From Bartonella sp. M0177 (lineage in GTDB: Bacteria > Pseudomonadota > Alphaproteobacteria > Rhizobiales > Rhizobiaceae), in the NCBI RefSeq assembly GCF_016102285.1, contig NZ_JACFOY010000001.1, positions 124,001 to 188,000 of the forward strand: a stretch of DNA of 64,000 nt, read 5' to 3'. Made by a program: the position numbers and the translations under genes. The notes beneath the pieces were generated by a model, which did no database searches, was not told the origin of the DNA, and saw only the letters and a program-made list of their open reading frames with translations. Below are positions 18,339-27,939 of the stretch, piece by piece (positions within the stretch are counted from its first letter, which is position 1; every line of letters begins with the position of its first letter).

Positions 18339-19061
18339 ATGAAAGATATTGCAACCACGACACAGACAATTGCACTTGTCGATGACGATCGCAACATTCT
18401 GACATCAGTGTCGATAGCCCTGGAATCGGAAGGCTACCGTGTCGAGACCTATACGGATGGCGCTTCGGCCCTTGAAGGCTTGATGGCGCGTCCACCCAAT
18501 CTTGCTATCTTCGATATCAAGATGCCCCGTATGGATGGCATGGAATTGTTGCGGCGCTTGCGCCAGAAATCGGATTTGCCGGTGATCTTTCTCACCTCGA
18601 AGGATGACGAGATCGACGAGCTTTTCGGTTTGAAAATGGGTGCGGATGATTTTATTACCAAGCCGTTTTCCCAACGTCTTCTTGTCGAGCGTGTCAAGGC
18701 GGTTCTAAGGCGTGCAGCAGCGCGCGGTGAGCCTGTCAAAGCCAATGCGCAGGCCGCAACCTCTATTGAACGCGGCGATCTTGTTATGGATCAGGAGCGC
18801 CACACGTGCACATGGAAAGGCGAACCGGTTATTCTGACAGTGACCGAGTTTCTTATTTTGCAAGCGCTTGCCCAACGCCCCGGCGTTGTCAAAAGTCGTG
18901 ATTCGTTGATGGATGCTGCTTATGATGATCAGGTCTATGTTGATGATCGCACCATTGACAGCCATATCAAAAGGCTGCGTAAAAAGTTCAAGCAGGTTGA
19001 TAACGATTTTGAAATGATTGAAACTCTTTACGGAGTTGGCTATCGGTTTCGCGAGGTATAA
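18339..19061 (+). CDS. chvI: ChvI/BvrR/BatR response regulator
   Basis: This OmpR-family DNA-binding response regulator is the partner of ChvG. It is called BvrR in Brucella and BatR in Bartonella, where it controls envelope and host-interaction genes. The receiver domain shows the acidic pocket Asp15-17, phosphoacceptor Asp59 ([10 protein letters not shown]), Thr86 and Lys108 (FITKPF). The winged-helix output domain ends [16 protein letters not shown] and [13 protein letters not shown]. The 240 residues match the family. It starts the chvI-chvG-hprK-manX-ptsH cluster. Confidence 0.96.
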   Translation: MKDIATTTQTIALVDDDRNILTSVSIALESEGYRVETYTDGASALEGLMARPPNLAIFDIKMPRMDGMELLRRLRQKSDLPVIFLTSKDDEIDELFGLKMGADDFITKPFSQRLLVERVKAVLRRAAARGEPVKANAQAATSIERGDLVMDQERHTCTWKGEPVILTVTEFLILQALAQRPGVVKSRDSLMDAAYDDQVYVDDRTIDSHIKRLRKKFKQVDNDFEMIETLYGVGYRFREV

Positions 19062-19203
19062 AGCCGATAGTGCAAGATGTAACGATTATCCCGCTCATCA
19101 AAACCGGTTATTTGGAGAATGGCGGGATAGTCCAGTTTTTTAACAGTCGGCAAAGCCATGTGCTCTCGCATATGGTTTTGCTCTGAAAGGTGCGGGCGAC
19201 CGG

Positions 19204-20991
19204 ATGGTTTCCGAGGAAGCAACAGCGGGCACAGAGGGAAAAACAGAAAAAGGGCCGCATTCCCGCAAGACGACCCGTTTCGGGCGTTTGCGCAGGCGCG
19301 GCCATTATCTGTTCGAGCAGCTTCTTTTCTCGAGTCTGACACGCCGTATCGTTATTCTCAACCTTGCTGCTCTTTGTGTGCTTGTTGCCGGTATTATGTA
19401 TCTCAACCAGTTTCGGGATGGCTTGATCGATGCCAAGATCGAATCATTGCGCACACAGGGAAAGATTATTGCCGGAGCAATTGCCGCTTCGGCAACGGTT
19501 GACACCAATTCGATCCTGATTGATCCGGAAAAACTTATGGAGTTGCAAGCCGGACAAAGTATCACTCCGAAAGCGGAATCGACAGATAATTGGGATTTTC
19601 CGATTAATCCGGAACGTGTCGCGCCGCTATTGCGCAATGTCATTTCGCCGGAGACAACGCGTGCCCGCATTTATGATCGGGATGCGAACCTGCTTCTCGA
19701 TTCCATGGTTCTCTATTCGAGTGGTCAGGTTTTAAGTTATAACCTTCCTCCTATTGCCGAAGATAAGCCCGGTCTTATCGAACGGTTCAGAAACTGGCTT
19801 ACCAACACGATTTATGGAAATGACATAGCTGTTGACAAAGACCAGCTCGGTGGAAACGGGGCGGTCTATCCGGAAGTTGTCAAAGCCATGAACGGAATTT
19901 TGGCAACAGCCCAAAGGCGTAATTCGCAAGGCGAGCTGGTTGTTTCTGTTGCTGTTCCGGTGCAGCGTTATCATTCTGTGGTCGGCGTTTTGTTATTGTC
20001 GACAGCCGGATCCGATATTGACAATATTGTCACGGCGGAACGGCTCGCAATTTTTAAGGTTTTTGCGGTGGTTGCGGCTGTGCTTCTCGTTCTGTCGCTG
20101 TTTCTTGCCTATACGATCGCCAATCCTTTGCGCAAATTGTCGGCAGCGGCTGATCGTGTCCGTCATGGCACCAACAAACGCGTTGAAATTCCGGATTTTT
20201 CGGATAGGCAAGATGAAGTCGGGCATTTGTCAACATCAATTCGCGATATGACCGATGCGCTCTACACCCGTATCGAGGCAATCGAACAATTCGCAGCCGA
20301 TGTCAGCCACGAATTGAAAAATCCGCTAACTTCGCTCAGAAGTGCTGTTGAAACCTTGCCGCTTGCCAAAACGCATGAGGCGCGGGAACGGCTTTTTGAT
20401 ATTATCCAGCAGGATGTGCGCCGCCTTGATCGTCTCATTACCGATATTTCCGATGCATCGCGCCTTGACGCAGAACTGGCACGCGAGACATCCGACAAGG
20501 TTGATATGGTTGCCATGCTTGAAAATATTGTCAGAGCCTCGCGAGAGGTTCGTCGCAACAAGGTTTCGGCAACAATCGAACTCGATATAAAGCCGCGTAG
20601 CGGTGGCAAAAAATATATTGTTGCCGGTCATGATCTGCGGCTTGGCCAAGTCGTTTCCAATTTGATTGAAAATGCCCGCTCGTTTATTCCGCATGAAAAC
20701 GGGAAGATAAAACTTGCTATGCATGCGGAAGGGTCAAAACTCGTATTGACGGTAGAAGATAATGGCCCCGGAATTCGTGCCGAAAAGATAGACCGGATTT
20801 TCGAACGTTTTTATACCGATCGTCCGGGTGCTGAATCCTTCGGGAAAAATTCTGGCCTCGGGCTTTCGATCAGCCGCCAGATTATTGAAGCCCATAATGG
20901 TACTTTGACAGCAGAGAACATCTATTCCGACAAGGACCCGGATAAAAAACTGGGTGCCCGTTTCATCATTGTTTTACCGCTCGAAAAATAG
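19204..20991 (+). CDS. chvG: ChvG/BvrS/BatS sensor histidine kinase
   Basis: This membrane sensor kinase phosphorylates ChvI in response to envelope or pH signals. The 595 residues have a basic N-terminus, a first membrane segment near residues 48-68 (IVILNLAALCVLVAGIMYL), a large periplasmic domain, and a second membrane segment near 281-303 followed by HAMP. The HisKA motif is ADVSHELKNPLTSL with phosphoacceptor His369. The HATPase boxes are NLIENA, DNGPGI and GLGLSI. It begins 142 bases after chvI, a gap that contains an 8-base inverted repeat. Confidence 0.96.
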   Translation: MVSEEATAGTEGKTEKGPHSRKTTRFGRLRRRGHYLFEQLLFSSLTRRIVILNLAALCVLVAGIMYLNQFRDGLIDAKIESLRTQGKIIAGAIAASATVDTNSILIDPEKLMELQAGQSITPKAESTDNWDFPINPERVAPLLRNVISPETTRARIYDRDANLLLDSMVLYSSGQVLSYNLPPIAEDKPGLIERFRNWLTNTIYGNDIAVDKDQLGGNGAVYPEVVKAMNGILATAQRRNSQGELVVSVAVPVQRYHSVVGVLLLSTAGSDIDNIVTAERLAIFKVFAVVAAVLLVLSLFLAYTIANPLRKLSAAADRVRHGTNKRVEIPDFSDRQDEVGHLSTSIRDMTDALYTRIEAIEQFAADVSHELKNPLTSLRSAVETLPLAKTHEARERLFDIIQQDVRRLDRLITDISDASRLDAELARETSDKVDMVAMLENIVRASREVRRNKVSATIELDIKPRSGGKKYIVAGHDLRLGQVVSNLIENARSFIPHENGKIKLAMHAEGSKLVLTVEDNGPGIRAEKIDRIFERFYTDRPGAESFGKNSGLGLSISRQIIEAHNGTLTAENIYSDKDPDKKLGARFIIVLPLEK

Positions 20992-21020
20992 CAATTTGCT
21001 TTTAAAACAAGGAAGAATCT

Positions 21021-21512
21021 GTGTCTGAAAGCGTTGAACACTCCCTCACACTTCACGCAAACTGTTTTATTCTCGGTAATAAAGGTGTTTTGCTTAAAGG
21101 TGAATCGGCTTCCGGTAAATCGGCATTGACTCTGGCACTTATCGAACGTGCGTCATGGGCCGGAAATTATGCTTGCCTCGTCAGTGATGACTATACGGAA
21201 TTATTTCTAAAACAGAAAAAACTCTATGGGCGGGCACCGGAGACACTCCGCGGTGGTATCGAGATCAGGGGAGCAGGCTTATATCACATGGCGTTCGAGC
21301 CTGAAATTGCAATCAACTTTGTTGTGAGTTTGTCGAAAGAGGCAAAACGTTTTCCCGAGGATGAAAAAATAACTTATTGTGGTATTGAAGTGCCACTTTA
21401 TGTTCTTCCTGATTTGAATACTGTTGACAGCCTGACAATTTGTCAGGCGATTGAAGCATTTGCTTTTAAAGAACCTTGGCAAAGACCGGATTTGAATGTC
21501 AAATCATGTTGA
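21021..21512 (+). CDS. hprK: HPr kinase/phosphorylase, short alphaproteobacterial form
   Basis: This enzyme phosphorylates HPr on its regulatory serine and so links PTS state to regulation. At 163 residues it has only the catalytic C-terminal domain; the N-terminal domain of Firmicute HprK (over 300 residues) is absent, which is normal for alphaproteobacteria. The Walker A motif KGESASGKSA is at residues 26-35, followed by LVSDDYTEL and the HprK signature region IEIRGAGL. The start is GTG at 21021 after a GGAAG site. The HPr target, with its regulatory serine, is encoded two genes downstream. Confidence 0.92.
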   Translation: MSESVEHSLTLHANCFILGNKGVLLKGESASGKSALTLALIERASWAGNYACLVSDDYTELFLKQKKLYGRAPETLRGGIEIRGAGLYHMAFEPEIAINFVVSLSKEAKRFPEDEKITYCGIEVPLYVLPDLNTVDSLTICQAIEAFAFKEPWQRPDLNVKSC

Positions 21513-21642
21513 AAAACAATATTTTTTTATATTGTACGAAAATTTATCTTGGCACAGAAGAAAACCCCTGCCAGAATATAAAACCCACTGTTGAGTGCCA
21601 TAGAACAAGACGGTTGGGACGCTGGTGACAGGAGCATTGTGA

Positions 21643-22050
21643 ATGATCGGACTCGTGCTTGTAACGCACGGCAGATTGGCTGAAGAGTTTTTGCATGCGG
21701 TAGAGCATGTTGTAGGTCCTCAGGAGAAATTTGCCACCGTGTGTATTGGCCCTGAAGATGATATGGATCAACGTCGTAACGATATTGTTGCAGCCGTCAG
21801 TTCGGTCGATGATGGACAGGGCGTTATTATCCTTACCGATATGTTCGGCGGCACACCTTCCAATCTCGCCATTTCAATCATGCAGGAAGGCAAAATCGAG
21901 GTGATCGCCGGTGTCAATTTGCCAATGCTTATCAAACTCACCTCGGTGCGACAATCGAACGATATAGAACTGGTTGACGCTTTAAAAGCCGCACAGGATG
22001 CCGGACGCAAATATATCAACGTTCCCAGTATGTTGTTGTCAGATGAATAG
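21643..22050 (+). CDS. manX: PTS EIIA component, mannose family
   Basis: This is a cytoplasmic phosphocarrier of 135 residues resembling the EIIA domain of mannose-type PTS. The phosphorylated histidine is His9 (LVLVTHGRLAEE), and the DMFGGTPSN loop is conserved. No sugar-transporting EIIB, EIIC or EIID gene is nearby, so this is likely a regulatory PTS branch, as in other alphaproteobacteria. An AGGAG site lies 8 bases before the ATG. It precedes ptsH by 23 bases. Confidence 0.93.
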   Translation: MIGLVLVTHGRLAEEFLHAVEHVVGPQEKFATVCIGPEDDMDQRRNDIVAAVSSVDDGQGVIILTDMFGGTPSNLAISIMQEGKIEVIAGVNLPMLIKLTSVRQSNDIELVDALKAAQDAGRKYINVPSMLLSDE

Positions 22051-22073
22051 ATAACAGGTTCTTTGCGGGAAAA

Positions 22074-22352
22074 ATGGACAGCTCCTTTAAACGACAATTG
22101 GTTATTTCTAACAAACGCGGTCTCCATGCCCGTGCATCGGCAAAGTTTGTACAAACTGTCGACGGTTTTGACGCTGTTGTCGAAGTGGAAAAAGATGGCC
22201 AGACCGTTGGTGGCAATTCGATTATGGGACTGATGATGTTGGCCGCTTCCCAAGGGAGCACCATAGACGTGACAACGCATGGTCAGCAGGCAGAAGAAGT
22301 GCTCGATGCTTTGGAAAAACTTGTAAATGACAAGTTTGGCGAAGAAAGCTGA
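22074..22352 (+). CDS. ptsH: HPr family phosphocarrier (NPr-like)
   Basis: This 92-residue PTS phosphocarrier has the catalytic His18 in RGLHARASAKF and the regulatory serine Ser49 in GGNSIMGLMML, the target of HPr kinase. Both sites are intact, so it can be controlled by the HprK encoded upstream. With EIIA it forms the soluble end of the nitrogen/carbon PTS. It is the last gene of the chvI cluster, and no obvious terminator follows at once. Confidence 0.93.
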   Translation: MDSSFKRQLVISNKRGLHARASAKFVQTVDGFDAVVEVEKDGQTVGGNSIMGLMMLAASQGSTIDVTTHGQQAEEVLDALEKLVNDKFGEES

Positions 22353-22853
22353 AGTTCTGTTAAATTTCGTTATTGATCACTTGTGCCTTGACAATTCATG
22401 ACGGTTCTCGACGGTTTGACACCGTATAACGCATTAAAAACAGCTTTTTTGTCAGGGCTCAGTTTCATCTCTCCCGCTATCCGCACCGGAAATTATTTTT
22501 ACCGGTGAACACGTTTATTTTTAAAAACATTCCGGTTTTTTCTATGGCCTTATAGGCAATCTCGTTCCATTTGAAAATTTGACTATCTCATCAACAAGTT
22601 ACACCGTTTTGTAAGGCGGGTTGAGAAAGTCCGGTTGTGACGTTTGAAGAACGCCAATAAAAACCAATCAGGCTCCGGGAAAACAGGGATAATTTTTAGA
22701 GCCCGACCATTCAATTTGACTTTAAAAAGATTAAATGACCACAAGGTTTATGAGTGCTCGCCGGTGTTTGGTTGCCACTTTCGAAGTGCTTGCACTAGAA
22801 TGACAAGGTTTAAAAAAGCTGCCAATAGTTGCGGAATTTGAGAAGGTAGACAT
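22353..22853. other. 500-base intergenic region without a recognisable gene
   Basis: I see only small hairpins: ACGGT / ACCGT at 22413-22427 and CACCGG / CCGGTG at 22484-22507. Neither has a T-run right after it. An open frame at 22644-22841 lacks a good start and resembles nothing I know. The promoter of the TRIC gene is expected near the right end. Confidence 0.4.
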
Positions 22854-23477
22854 ATGCTTCTTCATTCGATTGACGTTATCGGGACTTTTGTGTTTGCATT
22901 AAGCGGTACCAGTGCCGGTATACGGCGCGGTTTTGACTTTTTTGGCGTATTCGTGGTTGCAATGGCCACCGCCTGCGGTGGCGGTATCATGCGTGACCTT
23001 TGTTTGGGGGCAACACCACCGGTAGGCCTCACCAATATCGAATATTTTATTGCAATTATAGGTGCAGTCTTGCTCGGCATTTTTTGCCAGGGATTGATTA
23101 TCAGGATGGAAAAACCGACCCTTTGGCTTGATGCTTTGGGGCTTGGTTTTTTTGCGGCCTTCGGTTCGGATAAAGCCTATCAGCTGACAGGTAACATCCA
23201 GATAGCAATCATTCTCGGCTGTGCAAGCGCTGTTGGTGGTGGATGCGTACGCGACATTCTGACCGGTCGCACGCCGATCATCTTCAGTAAAGAAATTTAT
23301 GCAAGCGCTTCTATTGTCGGTTCCGCCATCGTTCTTTTGGGCTCGGCGCGGCTTATCTCTCCGGTTATTGCAATCTGGACGGCAATTGCGGTTTGCACCT
23401 TTATCCGCATCATCTCTATCCATTATCAGATCAATCTTCCTCCCATTACACTGAAAACGCCAAATCGTCCGAAATAG
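22854..23477 (+). CDS. TRIC-family cation channel (UPF0126)
   Basis: This inner-membrane protein of 207 residues is related to prokaryotic trimeric intracellular cation channels. It has two homologous halves, each with a triple-glycine kink: ATACGGGIMRDL near residue 40 and SAVGGGCVRDIL near 125. Six to seven hydrophobic helices fill the rest. The ligand or ion in this organism is unknown; family members conduct monovalent cations. A GAAGG ribosome site precedes the ATG. It stands alone. Confidence 0.92.
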   Translation: MLLHSIDVIGTFVFALSGTSAGIRRGFDFFGVFVVAMATACGGGIMRDLCLGATPPVGLTNIEYFIAIIGAVLLGIFCQGLIIRMEKPTLWLDALGLGFFAAFGSDKAYQLTGNIQIAIILGCASAVGGGCVRDILTGRTPIIFSKEIYASASIVGSAIVLLGSARLISPVIAIWTAIAVCTFIRIISIHYQINLPPITLKTPNRPK

Positions 23478-23574
23478 TGCGGTAACGCTTGAGGATATCG
23501 CTACTTGACGTTTGTTGACAGCCGGCTTTCTTCAGTTCATCTTTTGATTGGAAAATATGAAAGGAAAAACAGTA

Positions 23575-24594
23575 ATGGAAGAAATCCGTTCAACACAAGT
23601 TGTACTCGCGTCCCGCCCGCATGGAGTGCCTGTCAAAGAAAATTTTGCATTCGAAACAGTGAAGCTTCCGGAGCCGAAGAGTGGCGAAGTGTTGATAAAG
23701 ATTCTTTATCTTTCGCTGGATCCTTATATGCGTCAGCGTATGTCGGATGAGCCTTCCTATGATAAGCCGGTTGCGATTGGTGATGTTATGATCGGTGGCA
23801 CTGTGGGGGAAGTTGTCAGCTCGAACCACAAAGATTTCAAGAAAGGCGATAAGGTTTTATCAGCAAGTGGCTGGCAAAGTTACAGCATTGAAAAAGGTGA
23901 AAACCTGAAAAAACTCGACAATTTTGACGCGCCATTATCAACCGCTTTGGGTATTCTTGGGATGCCGGGTTTTACTGCCTATGCCGGAATGCGCAATATC
24001 GGTAAACCGAAAAAGGGCGAGACAGTAGTTGTCGCGGCAGCAACCGGCACTGTAGGGTCCATGGTTGGGCAACTCGCAAAAATCGCAGGAGCCAAGGCAG
24101 TCGGCATTGCCGGCGGGCCGGATAAATGTTCCTTTGGTCGTGATGTGCTGGGATTTGATGTCATGCTTGACCACAAAAGCACCGATTTTGCCGAACGCCT
24201 CGCCAAGGCCTGTCCGGAAGGTATTGACGTTTATTATGAAAATGTCGGGGGCAAAGTGTGGGACGCAGTGTTGCCCCTTTTAAATCCTTTTGCCCGTGTA
24301 CCTGTTTGTGGTTTGATTGCCCAATATAACGGCGTCAAGAATACCGGCCACGAAGTTGATCGCGTACCGCAATTGATGAGAACGATCCTTATAAAAAGTT
24401 TGCTTGTTCGCGGTTTTATCGAACGGGAATTCGAACATCAAAGACCCGAATTCATTGTTCAGGCACAAGAATGGTTGAAAAAGGGCCACCTTAAATATCG
24501 TGAAGATATTACTGAAGGTTTGGAAAATGCGCCGGAAGCTTTTATCGGTCTTCTTCAGGGTAAAAATTTCGGTAAAGTCATCATCCGCTTATAG
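23575..24594 (+). CDS. NADP-dependent MDR oxidoreductase (CurA / YncB-like)
   Basis: This zinc-free medium-chain dehydrogenase/reductase has 339 residues. The N-terminal fold (LSLDPYMRQRMSDEPSY) and the nucleotide-binding stretch VVVAAATGTVGSMVGQLAK are those of leukotriene B4 dehydrogenase / CurA reductases, which reduce the double bond of enones. The ENVGGKVWD motif is also typical. The frame starts at a TTG (23548) with an ATG at 23557, but the ATG at 23575 follows an AAAGGAA site and gives the standard N-terminus. The substrate cannot be told. Confidence 0.9.
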   Translation: MEEIRSTQVVLASRPHGVPVKENFAFETVKLPEPKSGEVLIKILYLSLDPYMRQRMSDEPSYDKPVAIGDVMIGGTVGEVVSSNHKDFKKGDKVLSASGWQSYSIEKGENLKKLDNFDAPLSTALGILGMPGFTAYAGMRNIGKPKKGETVVVAAATGTVGSMVGQLAKIAGAKAVGIAGGPDKCSFGRDVLGFDVMLDHKSTDFAERLAKACPEGIDVYYENVGGKVWDAVLPLLNPFARVPVCGLIAQYNGVKNTGHEVDRVPQLMRTILIKSLLVRGFIEREFEHQRPEFIVQAQEWLKKGHLKYREDITEGLENAPEAFIGLLQGKNFGKVIIRL

Positions 24595-24610
24595 TAGTGC
24601 TGAAAGCTTG

Positions 24611-24639
24611 ATAATGGTGCTGTTACACGGCACCATTAT
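24611..24639. terminator. Hairpin between convergent genes
   Basis: A perfect 10-base stem (ATAATGGTGC / GCACCATTAT) has a 9-base loop. It lies between the MDR gene and the solute-binding gene. The T-run is weak on both strands. Confidence 0.5.
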
Positions 24640-24672
24640 TCGAGGACTTTTCAAAATCCTTTTGAAGAGCCA

Positions 24673-25527
24673 TTAATAGAAACCGATCGGAAAATAACGT
24701 AGATAGAGTTCCGTGAGTTTGCCTTTGCGTTCCAGTGATTTCAATGCGTAATTCAGCGCGTCAACCAGTTGCGGATTATCTTTCTGGACGGCAATTCTAA
24801 GGCCACTTTGTAAGAATTGTGGAGCAATATAGGCATCTCCTACGAAGCGACAACAATTTTCCGATTGGCGATCGTTCAACCATTGCGAAAATCCCATTCC
24901 GTCGCCGAAAGCAAGATCAATGGTTTTGGCTTTTAACGCCGCCCGCAAGCTTTCATCGTTGTCGAATGGCTGCCATTTGACGTCAGGGAAATAGGCGGCA
25001 AAAAGGGCTTCATGAGCACTTTTATGTACAATGCCTATTTTGTATTTCTTCAAGTCTTTTTCGACAGGTTCGGTGAGCGCAATATTTCCCGAACTTACAA
25101 AGCGTGCCGGAAACCTCAGGTAACTCTGCGTAAAAATCAGGCTTTTGGCAGTCTCCGGTGTTTCATTCATACCGGCAATAATCGCTTCACCCTGATGATT
25201 GTTCATATGTGAAACAAGTTCATCCCACGGTAGAGCTTCTACCTCGCAAACCTGTTGCAGCTTCAGTTCCGTGCAGATAGCTCGTAAGAGATCGATATTA
25301 TATCCTGAAAGCCTTCCGGTTCGATCAACAAAATTGAAGGGCGGAAAATCGACAGTAGTCAGGAATCGAAGTCTTGAAAGAGTGCCGAGATTAGGGTGGT
25401 TCAATCGTTCCTGTGCGTCGAAAAAATGCGGTAGCAAGGCTGCTTCGTCTGCCTTTCCCGTTGCCGGACAAAGGGTGAAGAGCGAAAAGAAAATCCACGC
25501 GGTAAACGATATTTTACGAAAAAGCAT
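24673..25527 (-). CDS. Periplasmic solute-binding protein, family 3
   Basis: This secreted amino-acid-type binding protein has 284 residues from the chosen start. A signal peptide (ISFTAWIFFSLFTLCPATGKA) precedes the SBP_bac_3 fold: TVDFPPFNFVDRTGRLSGYNID, written here in parts as FPPFNFVD and GRLSGYNID, then TLAFGDG-like DLAFGDGMG. An in-frame ATG at 25596 is rejected because it falls inside the ppk2 terminator. No permease or ATPase gene is adjacent, so it may be an orphan binding protein or serve a transporter encoded elsewhere. Confidence 0.88.
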   Translation of the reverse strand: MLFRKISFTAWIFFSLFTLCPATGKADEAALLPHFFDAQERLNHPNLGTLSRLRFLTTVDFPPFNFVDRTGRLSGYNIDLLRAICTELKLQQVCEVEALPWDELVSHMNNHQGEAIIAGMNETPETAKSLIFTQSYLRFPARFVSSGNIALTEPVEKDLKKYKIGIVHKSAHEALFAAYFPDVKWQPFDNDESLRAALKAKTIDLAFGDGMGFSQWLNDRQSENCCRFVGDAYIAPQFLQSGLRIAVQKDNPQLVDALNYALKSLERKGKLTELYLRYFPIGFY

Positions 25528-25573
25528 AACATTTATCCGCTTAACACAAATGGTATGAAGCAGGCAATAAAAA

Positions 25574-25604
25574 GGACAGGCATGTGTTCTATTCATGCCT
25601 GTCC
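25574..25604 (-). terminator. Rho-independent terminator of ppk2
   Basis: An 11-base perfect stem (GGACAGGCATG / CATGCCTGTCC) has a 9-base loop and is followed on the minus strand by TTTTTATT. It also decides the start of the next gene by excluding the upstream ATG. Confidence 0.88.
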
Positions 25605-25615
25605 GGTTTATTCAT

Positions 25616-26548
25616 TCAGATAAGATTTTCGCTGGCTTGCCGCAAAAATTCCGGTCCCGTGCCAATAATTTTTTCGTCTTCCGGACCGATTGCCGAAATA
25701 TTGCGGTCGGCATAGGGAATAGACAGAAGCACACGGCGGATCACCGCAAGCCGTGCCCGCCTTTTATCGTTGGATTTAACAATAGTCCAAGGCGCCATGG
25801 CCGAATGAGTACGTTCGATCATGCGGTCGGCAGCCTTGCCATAATCATCCCAAAGCGTAATTCCGGCTTCATCCATTTTGGAAAATTTCCAGTGTTTGAG
25901 CGGGCTATGGCGGCGTTCATGGAAACGCTTCAATTGCATTTCCTGCCCGATATCGAGCCAGATTTTGAAAAATCTTATGCCATCCGAAACAATCAGTTTT
26001 TCAAAAGTCGGTGCTTCTGCAAGAAATGTTTCAACTTGGGCGGGGCTCGCAAATTTCATCACCGATTCAACGCCGGCGCGGTTATACCACGAACGGTCGA
26101 ATGTGACGAATTCACCATGGGTCGGAAAATGACGCACATAACGCTGGAAGTACCATTGACCGCTTTCTGTTTCGTCAGGCTTCGGCAAAGCGACATTGCG
26201 CGCAGTACGAGGGTTCATATATTGGCGAAGTGTAAAAATTGTACCACCTTTACCGGCGGCATCGCGCCCTTCGAACAAAGCGACAACTCTTTCACCGGTT
26301 TCGAGCAGCCAGGATTGGAGCTTGACCAGTTCAATCTGTAACGCTTGCAGGGTTTCTTCATATTCCTTACGGGGCATTTTTTTGTCGTAAGGATAGTTTC
26401 CCGATGTCAAAGCGTTTTTCTGGATCCATTCGGGAAGTTTCGGTTCGTTCACATCAAAAATGCGTTTTTTCCCGGCAACCGTAAGTTTGATACCGACTTC
26501 ATCTTTGTCATGTTTTGTTTCTTCTGATTTTTTTGATTTTTGAGCCAC
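25616..26548 (-). CDS. ppk2: Polyphosphate kinase 2
   Basis: This PPK2-family enzyme transfers phosphate between polyphosphate and nucleotides. The 310 residues contain a Walker A loop FEGRDAAGKGG (Lys100), the catalytic Walker B region FVTFDRSWYNRAGVE (Asp151), and the lid region RFHERRHSPLKHWKFS. The N-terminal ~50 residues are a Lys/Glu-rich extension. The start is GTG at 26548 with an AAGGGAA site 6-7 bases ahead. It has a 650-base upstream spacer and its own terminator, so it is a single transcription unit. Confidence 0.95.
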   Translation of the reverse strand: MAQKSKKSEETKHDKDEVGIKLTVAGKKRIFDVNEPKLPEWIQKNALTSGNYPYDKKMPRKEYEETLQALQIELVKLQSWLLETGERVVALFEGRDAAGKGGTIFTLRQYMNPRTARNVALPKPDETESGQWYFQRYVRHFPTHGEFVTFDRSWYNRAGVESVMKFASPAQVETFLAEAPTFEKLIVSDGIRFFKIWLDIGQEMQLKRFHERRHSPLKHWKFSKMDEAGITLWDDYGKAADRMIERTHSAMAPWTIVKSNDKRRARLAVIRRVLLSIPYADRNISAIGPEDEKIIGTGPEFLRQASENLI

Positions 26549-27194
26549 AATAATTCCCTTATCAATAAAACAACCGCTTTCATAAACACAGTCAAAAAAC
26601 CAATTATTGAAACCGGTTGGAAGCTTTGTTCAAAATAAAATCCCTCTGAGTGCAATGTGCCAGGCACAAAAATACTACCCAATAAAATGACTATAAAACT
26701 TCATCTTCAAAAAAAAAATGGCTTTTCCGTTCTTTTGTTGAAAAAGTTAAGGCGGTTTTTTCAAATTATCAAATGACATAGGAAAAAAGATTAAAAATTC
26801 TAAACGGATGAAGAGGTTAATGACCTTTCCCGTCTGTTGTCCAATTTTCCGGATTCTTCAACCTGTCATAGTTGAATCTTAAAACGGCGCGCTTAAAAAA
26901 ACGGATTTGGATGGTCGGATTGATTTTTTGATCGGAATGGATTGGAAACGTGGTTTTTGCCCTTATCAAAAATTGCAATTGTTGAAATTTGGTTGCGTCA
27001 AATGTCGCTGTTCGGATGCGTTTTTATGGACGTTTCACTGTGGCTCGAAAGGCAAGAAATATATTTATGAAAGTTTTATAGCTTTGCTCGAGCTTGCAAT
27101 TTAAGAGGCGACGAAAAACAAGCCGCCTCAATCGATTTTTGTAAGTGCTTCTTTATGTTTCGAACGGGTTTTCGTACTTCACCTTCGACCGTTC
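26549..27194. other. 650-base intergenic region, no gene recognised
   Basis: It contains the ppk2 promoter side and the 3' side of truA. A weak hairpin GAGGCG / CGCCTC at 27105-27129 could act as a truA terminator, but there is no good T-run. A 65-codon open frame at 26907-27104 has no ribosome site and no recognisable product. I see nothing else. Confidence 0.4.
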
Positions 27195-27938
27195 TTAATA
27201 ATCTACTTTTGTCAGATAAAGTCCGGAAGGCGGAGCAACCATACCGCAACGGGCGCGATCTTTGGCATTCAATGCATCTTCAAGATCATCTGCGCTCCAG
27301 CGACCAATACCGACTTCCATCAAGCTTCCGGCAAAAGAACGTATCTGGTTATGAAGAAAAGAACGGGCGCTTGCATAAATATGAATCTCTTCGCCAATGC
27401 GTTCCACATCAAGCTGGTCAAGGGTTTTTACCGGGCTTTTGGCTTGGCATTCGCTGGAGCGGAAAGTGGTGAAGTCATGAAGTCCCAAAAGCCGTTTTGC
27501 CGCTTCGTCCATTTTTTCGGCATCAAGTTTTTTGGGTACCCACCAGACACGATTTGCTTTGAGAACCGCTGGTGCCCGTCTGTTCAAAATAATGAAGTGA
27601 TAGTGGCGTTTTCGTGCAGAAAAACGCGCATCGAAATCGGCATCTGCTTCTTCCGATTGCAAGATGGCGACATTTTCTTTGTTAAGGGTCAAATGCGCAT
27701 TGATGGCATCCCGTAAACGGTCGGCTCGAATATTTTTTTCAAGGTCGACATGAGCAACCTGACCTGTCGCATGGACGCCGGCATCGGTACGACCTGCACC
27801 GAAAATTGTCACTTTTTCACCTGAAAAAGCAAAAACGGCTTCTTCGATGGCAGCTTGAACGGTTCTTAAACCATCCTGTCTTTGCCAACCGCAATAATTT
27901 GTCCCGTCATATTCAATTGTTAATTTGAAACGCGCCAT
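27195..27938 (-). CDS. truA: tRNA pseudouridine synthase A
   Basis: TruA makes pseudouridine at positions 38-40 of tRNA anticodon stems. The 247 residues carry the catalytic Asp52 in [18 protein letters not shown] and the family motifs [12 protein letters not shown] and [11 protein letters not shown]. Its ATG is one base after the fmt stop, so it is the third gene of a def-fmt-truA operon, an order widespread in Rhizobiales. Confidence 0.97.
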   Translation of the reverse strand: MARFKLTIEYDGTNYCGWQRQDGLRTVQAAIEEAVFAFSGEKVTIFGAGRTDAGVHATGQVAHVDLEKNIRADRLRDAINAHLTLNKENVAILQSEEADADFDARFSARKRHYHFIILNRRAPAVLKANRVWWVPKKLDAEKMDEAAKRLLGLHDFTTFRSSECQAKSPVKTLDQLDVERIGEEIHIYASARSFLHNQIRSFAGSLMEVGIGRWSADDLEDALNAKDRARCGMVAPPSGLYLTKVDY

Positions 27939-27939
27939 A

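Noticed and set aside
18125..18385. 86-codon open frame between pckA and chvI
   Set aside because: It overlaps the start of chvI out of frame and has no ribosome site.
22644..22841. 65-codon open frame in the ptsH-TRIC spacer
   Set aside because: It has a TTG start without a ribosome site and a composition unlike the neighbouring genes.
22353..22853. SAM/SAH-type riboswitch, as found near ahcY in related genomes
   Set aside because: I could not match the conserved core by eye, and ahcY is not present downstream.
26907..27104. 65-codon open frame upstream of truA's end
   Set aside because: It has no ribosome site and no recognisable protein features.
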